From NCBI RefSeq assembly GCF_017639205.1, contig NZ_CP071139.1, positions 6,013,501-6,077,500 on the forward strand: a stretch of 64,000 bases of DNA. Direction: 5' to 3'. The notes below the pieces were generated by a model. It was not told the DNA's origin and did not search any database. It saw only the letters and a program-made list of their open reading frames with translations. The translations under genes were made by a program, and so were the position numbers. Positions within the stretch are counted from its first letter, which is position 1. Each line of letters begins with the position of its first letter. The DNA comes from Streptomyces nojiriensis (GTDB lineage Bacteria; Actinomycetota; Actinomycetes; Streptomycetales; Streptomycetaceae). Positions 43,891 to 52,513 of the stretch are shown here, one piece after another.

Positions 43891-44809
43891 CTGAGCCCTT
43901 CATCTGCACCCGGACCGTACCGTCGTCGTCCGGGAGCACGACGGTCACGGTGTTCGCGTACCCCCCGTAGTAGGGGACGAGGTAGAAGCGGGTCGGGGTC
44001 TTCACCAGGAGGCGAAAGCCTCTGTACCGGTACCGGTAGGGCCCGGCCTTGGCGCCCAGGTCCTTGAACTTGATGTTCTTCGCGTGGTGGACCAGCGGCA
44101 GGCGCGAAAGGACCTCAACGGCCGGGTTTCGCCGCATCCCGTTGTTCGCGTCCGCCACCGCCTGCTCCTCGCCCGCCATCGCCGCGTACCGGGACACGCC
44201 GTAGAACAGGCTCAACGTCAGCAGCCCCAGGAGCAACGCCCCGGCCACGAGCCACAACCGGTCGGCGTCGCGGACCTGAGGGCTCCGCCGCCCGGGGTCG
44301 TGCTGCCCGAGGCGCACCTGGATGGCGAAGAAGGCCAAGCTGACTCCCAGAGCCACCACGAGGGTGGGCAGCAGCCCGCGTGGCGAACCCGCGGGGAGGA
44401 AGGTGAGCAGGTCGTCCTGGAAGAAGACGGGGTAGCCCCCGACCACCCCCAGGAGCAGGCCCACCGCCAGCAGCGCGCGGTACGCCGTACGACGCCGCCC
44501 CTCGTTCTCGGGTCGAGCCAGGGCGTGCCCGATCCGGCCGAGCACGAGCAGGACGACGAGCCCGCAGACGAGCAGTATCCAGACCGGGAAGAAGAGGGCA
44601 TCCGGGCTGCGCGCGAGGACGGCCTGAATGGAGAGGGGCAGATCGCTGAGTGGGACGCCGAACGCGCGGTAGTAGGCCTCGTTGTACTGGTTGCCGAAGT
44701 AGTAGAGCAGCCCGAGGACGACGGTCCCCGGCGCCGCGACGTACGCCAGCTTGTCCAGGAACGACCTCTCGGGAGGGTCCTCTGGCGGCCGCTGCGCCTG
44801 TTCGGGCAT
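43883..44809 (-). CDS. Integral membrane protein, unknown
   Basis: 308 residues. About five membrane helices (around 27-47, 70-92, 108-130, 145-165, 185-205), a periplasmic-type C-terminal domain (residues about 210-308) with YRYRYRGFRLLVKTPTRFYL and VTVVLPDDDGTVRVQMKG. The 3' end overlaps the convergent gene by 8 bp. No family recognised. Confidence 0.78.
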   Translation of the reverse strand: MPEQAQRPPEDPPERSFLDKLAYVAAPGTVVLGLLYYFGNQYNEAYYRAFGVPLSDLPLSIQAVLARSPDALFFPVWILLVCGLVVLLVLGRIGHALARPENEGRRRTAYRALLAVGLLLGVVGGYPVFFQDDLLTFLPAGSPRGLLPTLVVALGVSLAFFAIQVRLGQHDPGRRSPQVRDADRLWLVAGALLLGLLTLSLFYGVSRYAAMAGEEQAVADANNGMRRNPAVEVLSRLPLVHHAKNIKFKDLGAKAGPYRYRYRGFRLLVKTPTRFYLVPYYGGYANTVTVVLPDDDGTVRVQMKGSVR

Positions 44810-45744
44810 GGGCCCAGTCTGTCCGCCCGCCCCCAGGCCCGCACGTAATGGCCGCCCGCACGGCTGACACCCCGCCGCGCCGTCTGGCGTCGCTCACCGG
44901 GCAATCGGACGACGGCGGCCACGTAGGAGCCGGTCGCCAGGTCCCCGTCCGTCGGTTGGTGATGCAGCATCGGCGGGCGGGTCTCCGCTGGGGAGGATCC
45001 GGTGCCGTGGACCTGCTCATGGCGCTGAGCCCGTGCATTCCAGCGTCACGAGAGACCGATTGGCCGACCGGGCATTGGCTGTCCTCAAGGCACTCTCTCC
45101 GTGGCGATGGTGGCGCGTCGCGAGCGGGTGCCATGGGAAGGGCTGTCACCACTGCCAGGTGTTGCGAGGGCGAAGAAGTCGTCGTTGCCGGAGCGGATCC
45201 GCGGTCAGACGAAAACCTGCCAGTTGGGGCGCTGGGGCACCCGTGAGGTCTGCGAAGAAAGTGGGCCCCCTCATGGGGGACCGTAATTCGGGCTGCGGTT
45301 GAGAATCCTCGACGGCGGCTCCGGCCTGCTACAGGGGCCCCGAGCGTCCGTCCCATGGAACACCGAACAGGAGAACATCGGCCCTGTCGACGATCTGGCC
45401 AATGACGACAATGGGTGCCTCCCCGCCTCCGACCAGGGGGTGGTGCCTGATTCCCGGAAGTGCGGGTCAAATCTTATTTCCATGAGAGGCGCCTACAGGC
45501 TGCGCGGAACTTCCACACGGCTGTCCGGATTGTCCTTGCCGCAGGTCTCTCGCGTGGTGGCAGGAGACCGAAAAGTCGTCATGCGGAAAGTTGCTGCAAT
45601 CAACCGTCCAACTCAGTCCCAAGTCAGGCGCGCCGAGTTGTCGCGGCGACGTGGTCTGCGGTGTTGGGCCATGCAGATCCAGTCCGGCTGAGCTGTTGGC
45701 AGGGACGGGGCTATCCGCGGCCCTCTTGGCTGCACATCACTCAG
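44810..45744. other. 935-bp region without a supported gene
   Basis: Low coding evidence and drifting, lower-GC composition than the backbone. Short frames (for example 45,033-45,302 with ADRALAVLKALSPWRWW) may be fragments of lost genes. The region lies just before the holin and the attachment site, so decayed mobile DNA is plausible. Confidence 0.5.
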
Positions 45745-45987
45745 TCATTGATTTCTGACCGCCTCTTCGGTCACGCCCGGGCCCGGGGGACCGATGGGTC
45801 CAGCAGCGACGGCGGTGAGCAGCGCCAACACCGCAGCCATCCCGGCGGTGCCGAGTGCAGCCGGCCAAGGCACCGAAAGCAGACTTGCGCCCCCGGCGAT
45901 GAGTGTGGCCGCCAGAGCCTGTGCGAAGGTTCGGATGACGCGCTCTGTAGTGGCCTTCCAGAAGGTCACATCAAAGATTGAAGGCAC
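45745..45987 (-). CDS. Phage-type holin
   Basis: 80 residues. It begins VPSIFDVTFWKATTERVIRT and has two membrane helices (FAQALAATLIAGGASLL and ALGTAGMAAVLALLTAVAAG), the form of the r1t-type holins found in Streptomyces phages. Start GTG 45987 is chosen because AAAGGA precedes it; the frame stays open upstream. No endolysin or tail genes are next to it, so it is a stray phage-derived gene or a remnant beside the attachment site. Confidence 0.7.
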   Translation of the reverse strand: MPSIFDVTFWKATTERVIRTFAQALAATLIAGGASLLSVPWPAALGTAGMAAVLALLTAVAAGPIGPPGPGVTEEAVRNQ

Positions 45988-46680
45988 GGCGTGGTCCTTT
46001 CGGAGTTCAGCCTCTGGGTCCGATACGAGCGTCTCTTTCCAGTGAACTGGCAATAGTGGTTCTGCCACTGCCGACATGCCAGCTCGTGCTCGCCGAAACG
46101 ATCCTGTTGGAAGTGTTTGCTGCTCGGTCCAAACTGCGCCGGCATCATCTCCTGCCACAACGCTGGCAGTCTGAGATCGGCGGAGCGAATTTTGGTCGGC
46201 GCCCGGCCCGGGTTGGGTCCAGCATGACCTGGGAGCCGTACCCTGTCGGCGACTCGGGCAGGTCTGCGTGACGAAAGCCCATCGGCCATGAAGAGACCGG
46301 TATCGACGCGGAGCGGCCGCAGGGCCGGGCGGGGGACTGCTCGGCAGCTGCTTGACGACCGAGTATCCGACTCCGAGTGCCTTGTTGACGGCTGAGGCCA
46401 CTTGCAGGACCTCATGCGTCAGTGCCATCTGCGCCCGGGAGTACTGCTCGGCCCTGGCCTCCTTGGCGGTGTCGAGAAGCGCCGCGTCGACGCTCTCACC
46501 GCGTTCGGCAGCCTCGACGGCGACCCGGTAGGCGCGAGCCGTGGTGTTCAGGTGGGCGTAGAGGTCGCGCTTGGCCTGGAGCGCTCGCTCGGCGCGCGTG
46601 CACGGTCCGCACACTGGTTCTGCTCCGCCGCTTGGGCTCGGCTGGCGCGCCCAGGGTGCCGCCCAGCGTTCCTCCGACAC
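45988..46680 (-). CDS. Hypothetical protein in frame with the holin
   Basis: The same frame stays open from GTG 46680 into the holin with no stop. The first 110 residues look coding: CGPCTRAERALQAKRDLYAH and AYRVAVEAAERGESVDAALL form a Cys pair and helical repeats. The middle (46,000-46,350) does not. This may be one gene whose 3' end has decayed, joined by chance to the holin frame. Start and end are uncertain. Confidence 0.35.
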
Positions 46681-46771
46681 CTATGAGCGCGACGGAAGGC
46701 GTGTTCACATCCACGAGACCCGCACCAGGCCGTCCATGAGCGATACGACGGCAGTTGGCTGCGCATACGCG

Positions 46772-46810
46772 AAGACCCCGTCTCAGCTAAAGCGCTGATG
46801 GCGGGGTCTT
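46772..46810 (-). terminator. Terminator of the tRNA-Arg locus
   Basis: Nine-bp perfect stem AAGACCCCG / CGGGGTCTT with a second inner stem, directly downstream (in minus direction) of the tRNA 3' half. It marks the chromosomal side of the attachment junction. Confidence 0.75.
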
Positions 46811-46828
46811 TGGGCACTTCCTGCGAAG

Positions 46829-46871
46829 TGCCCCCGGCAGGATTCGAACCTGCGCACACGGCTCCGGAGGG
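46829..46871 (-). other. Attachment site: 3' half of tRNA-Arg(CCG)
   Basis: Read on the minus strand, it gives anticodon loop CTCCGGA (anticodon CCG), anticodon 3' stem, variable loop, T-arm GCAGG-TTCGAAT-CCTGC and acceptor end CGGGGGC-A. The 5' half (D-arm, acceptor 5' strand) is absent upstream; what lies there cannot pair. This is the signature left when a tyrosine-integrase element enters the 3' end of a tRNA gene. The element therefore begins at about 46,870 and runs to the right. Confidence 0.8.
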
Positions 46872-47195
46872 CATCTGCGGAAGCGGCAGTTCAGGGTCGC
46901 TGACCTGCAGGAACGTTGAAAGAGAAGTAACCCATCCAACACCTCACACGCTGCTCACACGAGGGTGCTCCGTCAGCTACCTTCTGCGCTTGACCCCAGC
47001 CAGCGGCCGACCACAGGCAGGAGCTTGGCTCCAACCTGTACCACTGACCTGTGGATTGTCAGGCCGGACTGTTCGATGTGTAGCTGCCAGATTCGTGATG
47101 GGGACCTGAGCAACTGCACGCACAAGCTGTGTGCCTTGGCCTAGGCTCAGTTGAGCTTGTGCTTACGAACTCTCGGCTCGGGGAGGCGGAACCTC
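46872..47195. other. Element end, non-coding, with direct repeats
   Basis: No gene. It contains a direct repeat CTCACACG at 46,943-46,950 and 46,954-46,961 (11-bp step) and two TGACCTG copies. Near the att core these could be integrase arm sites. The right part should contain the promoter of the following operon. Confidence 0.4.
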
Positions 47196-47621
47196 ATGGG
47201 TGCCGGAAGGACTGTGTGGGCAGTCGCAGGGCTCTGCGGCCTCACCGCGGTAGGGCTTCTGCTGGTGGCAGTGCTCCTTGATCTAGACACGGGTGATCGT
47301 GTCGCGAGCGTCGCAGGGGCTGTTGCTGGTCTCCTAGGCTGCGCGCTGACCGTCTACTTTGGGATGCAGCAGGGCGGGCGCGTTAATCTTTCGGTTCAGG
47401 CGAAGGGACGTAGCGCGGTTGCCGGCGGCCGCGATGTTTCCGGTAATGCTGTGGGGAAGAATTCCAAGGTTACGCGTGCTGCGAATTCCTCTGCCTCAAG
47501 GCAGGTTTCAAATGCCCGATCCGATGCTCCTGTCAGCGCACGCGGGCATGGAGCAACGGCGGCTGGAGGACACGTTACCGGAAATGCGATCGGTGAAGGT
47601 AGCGAGGTTGAGGAGAGTTGA
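47196..47621 (+). CDS. Small two-helix membrane protein with a repeated 22-residue motif
   Basis: 141 residues. Two membrane helices (about 8-28 and 36-56), then a hydrophilic tail with two copies of a 22-residue motif (about 71-92 and 117-138; pattern G-x-x-A-x-A-G-G-x-V-x-G-N-A-x-G-x-x-S-x-V). The same motif occurs once near the N-terminus of the overlapping NACHT protein. ATG 47196 follows GGGAGG; the 47151 start lacks it. The gene has lower GC than the backbone. The stop TGA overlaps the next TTG start, so the two are coupled. Likely the membrane partner or effector of the NACHT ATPase. Confidence 0.72.
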   Translation: MGAGRTVWAVAGLCGLTAVGLLLVAVLLDLDTGDRVASVAGAVAGLLGCALTVYFGMQQGGRVNLSVQAKGRSAVAGGRDVSGNAVGKNSKVTRAANSSASRQVSNARSDAPVSARGHGATAAGGHVTGNAIGEGSEVEES

Positions 47622-50600
47622 ACCGTGACGAATCTTCGGACGCGGCAAGCAGAAATGAATCTAAGCAGGTAAGCACACGTGGAACCAGTGCTCTAAGTGC
47701 AGGCGGCGACGCTGCCTATAACGCCACTGGCAAGGGTAGTAGCGTTCAAGATAACCGCACGATTATCATCGTCAACGATGCCACAACTGATGTCGGTGTG
47801 GCGATGACAGCGGAAGAAGCAATTGATGCATCGAACGTTTACGCCGAACAGATTCGTTCCGCTTACGGGCGGCTCGATCTAGAAGCGCTCATACCGACGA
47901 CCGAGGGTGAGCATCCTCGGGTGGAACTGCGCGAGGTCTTCGTACCGCCAATGCTCCGCGCTGATCCCCCACGCGTGGAGCTGCCCGTGGAGCTGCACCG
48001 CCGGTTGGTGGATTGTGGTGAGCTCTCGGACCAGAAAGACGATGCGACACTGCTACCCGGTGTCGATCGGGAAATGTGGGAACAGGCTCGCCAAGCCTAC
48101 CGGGAGCGGCCTGCAATTCGGTTGCTGGAAACTCTTGCATCCGCAGGATCTGACCGTGTTGTTCTCCTTGGTGACCCAGGTGCAGGAAAATCAACTCTCG
48201 CTCGCTACCTGGCTCTAGTGCTCACGTCTCAGATTCTTACGGGGCCGCTTCAGTCGCTATCTGGGTTGCTGCCAGTAGTGATTGAGCTGCGTCGATACGC
48301 AGACGCAGACTGGAGGGAAAGATCTTTCGAAGATTTTCTGGATTATGTACATGTGCACGAGGGGCATGCTCCAGCGCCAGCCTTGCTGCGCCGCTGTCTG
48401 ACCAGCGGCTTGGCCTTGGTGGTTTTCGACGGCCTAGATGAGCTATTCGACCCCCGCGTCCGGGATGACGTTACGCGCCGAATTTCTGGATTCGCTGCTC
48501 GCTATCCAAATATTCGGGTTGTAGTGACCTCTCGAGTAATTGGCTACAACCGGCACGCTTTGGATGCGGCGGGGTTCCGTCATTACATGCTCCAGAGTCT
48601 TGATGACGCTCAGATCTTTGAATTTACGGCACGCTGGTATGAGGCGGTCTGTCCGGCCGATAAGTATGAAGCTGAAAGGCTTCGAATCCGCCTCGGTGAC
48701 GCGATCAATCGCTCGCGGCCAGTGCGTGAATTGGCAGGAAATCCGCTCTTGCTGACTATTCTTGCGATTATTGCCCGTCGGCAGAGACTTCCTCGGGACC
48801 GTGCCGGAGTCTACCAGCATGCCGTCAACGTGCTTATAGCCCATTGGGACGAAGATGCGAAGCATCTTGACCTGGCTTCGGACATTCGCGCTATTGCTGA
48901 CCTCGATGACCGCGATCGTCGAGAAATGCTCGAACGCCTCGCTCGGCACATGCAAAGCGGAGAGGGCGGTATTGCTGGCAATCACGTGCTGACCGAAGAT
49001 GTGGAGCAAGTCTTCACCGATTATCTTCGTGAAACACTCCAGCTTGATATGGCGCCTGCCAGAAAAGTTAGCCGCGCCATGGTGAGACAATTCCGTGAAC
49101 GGAATTTCATTCTAAGTCTCTACGGAAGTCAGGTGTACGGATTCGTTCACAGGGCTTTCCTGGAATATCTGGCGGCTTCCGATATTGTTCGACGGTACGA
49201 ACAGCGTGACTTGAGCGACGAAGATCTTCTGGATGGCATCTTCATGCGGCACGCCCCTGACCCTGCATGGCATGAAGTTTTGTTGCTGATTGTGGGACAA
49301 TTGGGTGAGAAAGTTGCTGCATCAGCGATCGATAGGATCCTCGCCTCCAAGAGTAAAATCGTGGCGCCGTCCGCCGTTCTCGCGCTGCGTGCACTGGCGG
49401 AAGTACGCCGAGTGGGGGCGCTTGAAGACCAGAGTATTAAGACCGCGCAGGCTCTTACGCGTCATTGGGAGATTCATCACGTAGTTCGGCCAAGCGTCGA
49501 GGCGGATACGGAAACTTCACTCAATTCTCTTGGTCCCCAATGGGCCGGTAGTCGACATATTCGCCGCTGGCTCCTTGCGACGGCGGGTGGGATAAGGTCG
49601 TCAGCCGTCGCTTACGATTTGTTCGAAGATGTGGATGTCCTTCTGGCTATCGCATCCGGGTCTGGGCAGCCAGCTGCGCGAATAAATGTTTTGCCGCGGC
49701 TCGGGCAAAAGTGGCCGCATGAGGAAAAGGTGTTCAGATTCATCCAAAACGCCGCCCTCCAAGATGCCGATACTGGTGTCCGGAGCGTGGCCCTGGAGGT
49801 GCTTGCCGAGCACTGGCCCGAGGAGTCGGCCGTACGGGAGCTTGTGCAGTGGTGCGCGACTGAAGACCCCCATCGAGATGTACGTAGCGACGCCCTCGAC
49901 ACTCTTGCAGATCACTGGCCCAAGGAGTCGGCGGTGCGGGAGCTTGTACAGCGCTGCGCCACTGAAGACCCTGACGACTACGTACGGCGTTGGGCTTTCG
50001 TCACGCTAGCCAGGAACTGGCCTGAGGAGCCAGCTGTACGGGAGCTTGTGCAGTCGTGCGTCATGGAAGACCCCAGTCACCAGGTGCGCAGCGAGGCTCT
50101 GGCCTTGCTTGCTGACCAGTGGAGGGGCGACCCTGCCGTTCGGGAAACCGTCCAGCGCCGTGCCACTGAAGACGCTAGCGAGGATGTACGGAGCAGGGCG
50201 CTTGCTTCCTTGGGTCAGCATTGGGCAGATGATCGGGCGGTTCGGGAACTCATCCAGCGCTGCGCCATTGAAGACCCCCACCAACAGGTGCGCAGCGACG
50301 CCCTCGACGCGTTCGCAGACCACTGGTCCGATGACCCTGCCGTGCGAGAGTTCGTGCAGCTCCGCGCTACGGAAGACCCGCACGAGCACGTTCGGAACTG
50401 GGCATTGGCCAAGCTTGGAGACCACTGGACTGATGACCCTGCGATACGGGAGTTCGTGCAGCGGCGTGCCATTGAAGACTCTCACGCAGAAGTACGTAGC
50501 AGGGCCCTCAGCACGCTCGCCGCTTGCTGGCCCGAAGACCAGGTTGGACGCGAACTCATCCAGTGCTGCGCCACTGACGATCCCCACGAAGACACACGCG

Positions 50601-51130
50601 TTGACAGCTTGAGCATCCTCGCTCACTTCTGGACCGATAACCCCGATGTGCGGGAGTTCGTGGAGCGCCGAGCTATTGCAGATCCATCGGAGCATGTGCG
50701 AAGTAGTGCCCTCGGTGCGCTCGCCAACTACTGGACCGATGACCCCGCAGCGCGGGAGCTTGTGCAGCACCGTGCGACGGAAGACCCGCACGAGCTGGTA
50801 CGAAGCAGAACCCTTGTAACGCTCTCCCATTACTGGACAGAAAAGCCCATTGTGGACAAGCTCGTCCGCGATCTTCACGCACGGGCTTGTCGCGACAGCT
50901 CCGACAGCGCTCGGGACTTCTTCATGGCACATCTTGTGAATGAATCGTTTCCAGCTGTGCGGATCGTCGCAGCTCAAGTACTTGGGAGCCTTTGGTCCGC
51001 TGACCCGCTGAGTGTCGCAGCGCTGCGTGCGCAGGAAGAGAATGAACCGGATCGGAAAGCCCGAGAGGTGATTGCTCAGGCGGTGGCTATGGCAGAGGCC
51101 TACGCTCCACTGCGCGGGCGGCTCTGGTAG
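47618..51130 (+). CDS. NACHT-type STAND ATPase with HEAT-like repeats
   Basis: 1170 residues. Shared motif at 22-43, a helical linker, then a NACHT module: Walker A GDPGAGKS (185-192), Walker B LVVFDGLDEL (D271-E275), sensor-like VVVTSR and the GNPLLLTILA region. From residue 716 follow eleven 34-residue HEAT-like repeats (49,763-50,884). STAND ATPases oligomerise on ligand binding; bacterial NACHT proteins are known anti-phage defences. No nuclease or protease domain is seen, so an effector in trans (the membrane partner) is likely. TTG 47618 with GAGGAG just upstream. Low GC and A/T-ending codons point to recent transfer. Confidence 0.88.
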   Translation: MNRDESSDAASRNESKQVSTRGTSALSAGGDAAYNATGKGSSVQDNRTIIIVNDATTDVGVAMTAEEAIDASNVYAEQIRSAYGRLDLEALIPTTEGEHPRVELREVFVPPMLRADPPRVELPVELHRRLVDCGELSDQKDDATLLPGVDREMWEQARQAYRERPAIRLLETLASAGSDRVVLLGDPGAGKSTLARYLALVLTSQILTGPLQSLSGLLPVVIELRRYADADWRERSFEDFLDYVHVHEGHAPAPALLRRCLTSGLALVVFDGLDELFDPRVRDDVTRRISGFAARYPNIRVVVTSRVIGYNRHALDAAGFRHYMLQSLDDAQIFEFTARWYEAVCPADKYEAERLRIRLGDAINRSRPVRELAGNPLLLTILAIIARRQRLPRDRAGVYQHAVNVLIAHWDEDAKHLDLASDIRAIADLDDRDRREMLERLARHMQSGEGGIAGNHVLTEDVEQVFTDYLRETLQLDMAPARKVSRAMVRQFRERNFILSLYGSQVYGFVHRAFLEYLAASDIVRRYEQRDLSDEDLLDGIFMRHAPDPAWHEVLLLIVGQLGEKVAASAIDRILASKSKIVAPSAVLALRALAEVRRVGALEDQSIKTAQALTRHWEIHHVVRPSVEADTETSLNSLGPQWAGSRHIRRWLLATAGGIRSSAVAYDLFEDVDVLLAIASGSGQPAARINVLPRLGQKWPHEEKVFRFIQNAALQDADTGVRSVALEVLAEHWPEESAVRELVQWCATEDPHRDVRSDALDTLADHWPKESAVRELVQRCATEDPDDYVRRWAFVTLARNWPEEPAVRELVQSCVMEDPSHQVRSEALALLADQWRGDPAVRETVQRRATEDASEDVRSRALASLGQHWADDRAVRELIQRCAIEDPHQQVRSDALDAFADHWSDDPAVREFVQLRATEDPHEHVRNWALAKLGDHWTDDPAIREFVQRRAIEDSHAEVRSRALSTLAACWPEDQVGRELIQCCATDDPHEDTRVDSLSILAHFWTDNPDVREFVERRAIADPSEHVRSSALGALANYWTDDPAARELVQHRATEDPHELVRSRTLVTLSHYWTEKPIVDKLVRDLHARACRDSSDSARDFFMAHLVNESFPAVRIVAAQVLGSLWSADPLSVAALRAQEENEPDRKAREVIAQAVAMAEAYAPLRGRLW
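49763..50884 (+). repeat. Eleven 102-bp coding repeats (34-residue HEAT-like units)
   Basis: Each unit has the pattern D-P-x-x-x-V-R-S-x-A-L-x-x-L-x-x-x-W-x-x-x-x-A-V-R-E-L-V-Q-x-x-A-x-E. DNA identity between units is also visible, indicating recent expansion. They form a probable sensor or ligand-binding solenoid. Confidence 0.88.
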
Positions 51131-51337
51131 GCCCTGCCCTGATGTGATTCCTATGGTCGTGGGCCCACGTTGCCTTCTGCTTCAAGGAAACTGGCTTCGA
51201 AGGTAAACCCCGGCGATTCTTGCAAGATTGTTCTCCCTGCCAGCCTATTTTGAGGCCGGTGGGGCAGTCGGCTCCCGTCCGCTTAATCGGCTGAAGCCTA
51301 GTGGACGGCGGAAAATCGAGCCATTTCTGAAATCTTT

Positions 51338-51790
51338 CTAAGTTAGCAGATGGGCGTTCACCGCGCGGGCCTGATCGGCTAGGTCGGAGAGCTCACCAAC
51401 CTCGATGCCTTTGGTGCGAAGGGTTTCCACGCCTACGCAGTCGGCCACTAGGAGGCTCGGCTCTCGCCAGGCGATGACCACGCGGCGGATTGGGGAGCGG
51501 AGGATCAGCTGAGTGCAGGTGAGAGGGCGGGACTTGCGTTCCGAGCAGGGTTCCAGCGTGCTGTAGAGCGTGGCGCCGGCCAGGCGGGGGTCGTCCGCGG
51601 TGAGCTTGGCCAGGGCCGATTCTTCGGCGTGGACGTGGGCGTCCGTCTCGCGGGAGTAGCCGTGGGCGAGCTCCTCGCCGTCGGCGCTCACGATGATGGC
51701 GCCAACGGAGAAGGCGCCCTCGGCCGGCGGGCACTTGCGGGAGAGTTCGATGGCCCGCTCCATCCAGGTCACATCATCGGCGTGCGTCAT
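51338..51790 (-). CDS. RibD-like deaminase
   Basis: 150 residues with the cytidine-deaminase zinc site: His54-Ala-Glu56 (HAEES) and Cys82/Cys92 (PCSERKSRPLTC). The wording of the second motif is that of riboflavin-type (RibD N-terminal) deaminases. ATG 51790 overlaps the upstream reductase stop (ATGA), so the two domains, fused in typical RibD, are separate here. Probable activity is deamination of a pyrimidine riboside, or a modified one in secondary metabolism. On an integrative element, hence cargo. Confidence 0.85.
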   Translation of the reverse strand: MTHADDVTWMERAIELSRKCPPAEGAFSVGAIIVSADGEELAHGYSRETDAHVHAEESALAKLTADDPRLAGATLYSTLEPCSERKSRPLTCTQLILRSPIRRVVIAWREPSLLVADCVGVETLRTKGIEVGELSDLADQARAVNAHLLT

Positions 51791-52470
51791 GCGGAGCCCT
51801 CCTGCTTGGGCAGGTAGCGGAGTAGGGCCACGTCACCGATGGTGCTGGCCTCGGCGAGGTGCATTCGGCGGGTGGATCCGCCGGGGTAGGTGGCGGGGTT
51901 CAGGAAGCGAGGGGCGCTCGGGTCGCCGACGACCAGGGGGGCGATGGCGAGGTGGATCTCGTCGGCCAGGCCCTGTGAGAGGAAGCCCGTGTGGATCTGT
52001 CCACCGCCCTCCACCATCAGCCGCTCTATGCCGCGGGCTCCGAGGTCGTCCAGGAGGGCGCCGAAGTCGATGGCCGGGCCCGTGGAGACCACGTCCGCCA
52101 GGCCAGCCAGCCGCTCGCGGAGCTTCTCCTCGCCCACGTCCGTGGTGTATGCGAGCTTCTCTCCGCCGTGGTGCCAGAACTTCAGGTCGGCATCCAAGTC
52201 TCCGCTCGCGGAGATGGTGACCTTGAGCGGGTAGGCGGGCTTTCCTGCGGCCACCCGCGCCGCGCGCCGCTCCTCGCTGTTCACCAACAGGCGGGGGTTG
52301 TCGGACCGCATCGTGCCGGCGCCGATCAGGATGGCGTCCGACTCGGCACGCACCTGGTCCACCCGGTCGAAGTCCTCGCTGTTGCTCAGCAGAAGGCGTG
52401 CGGTGCTGGTGTCATCGATGTAGCCGTCCACGGATGTGGCCACGCTCAGCAGGACGTACGGGCGGGGCAT
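51787..52470 (-). CDS. RibD C-terminal-type reductase
   Basis: 227 residues of the dihydrofolate-reductase-like fold: RPYVLLSVATSVDGYIDD at the start, AILIGAGTMRSDNPRLLV in the NADPH region, and MVEGGGQIHTGFLSQGLADE. Acts with the overlapping deaminase, reducing the ribose side chain of a pyrimidine intermediate in RibD. The role in the element is unknown: either nucleotide metabolism or a small-molecule pathway. Confidence 0.87.
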   Translation of the reverse strand: MPRPYVLLSVATSVDGYIDDTSTARLLLSNSEDFDRVDQVRAESDAILIGAGTMRSDNPRLLVNSEERRAARVAAGKPAYPLKVTISASGDLDADLKFWHHGGEKLAYTTDVGEEKLRERLAGLADVVSTGPAIDFGALLDDLGARGIERLMVEGGGQIHTGFLSQGLADEIHLAIAPLVVGDPSAPRFLNPATYPGGSTRRMHLAEASTIGDVALLRYLPKQEGSA

Positions 52471-52513
52471 TAGGGGTCTCCTTCAGTTGCTGGTCAGGGC
52501 GGAGGGAGCCTGT

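Noticed and set aside
49763..50884. 102-bp repeats as a non-coding satellite
   Set aside because: The period is a multiple of three, the frame is open throughout, and the repeat follows a HEAT-like pattern.
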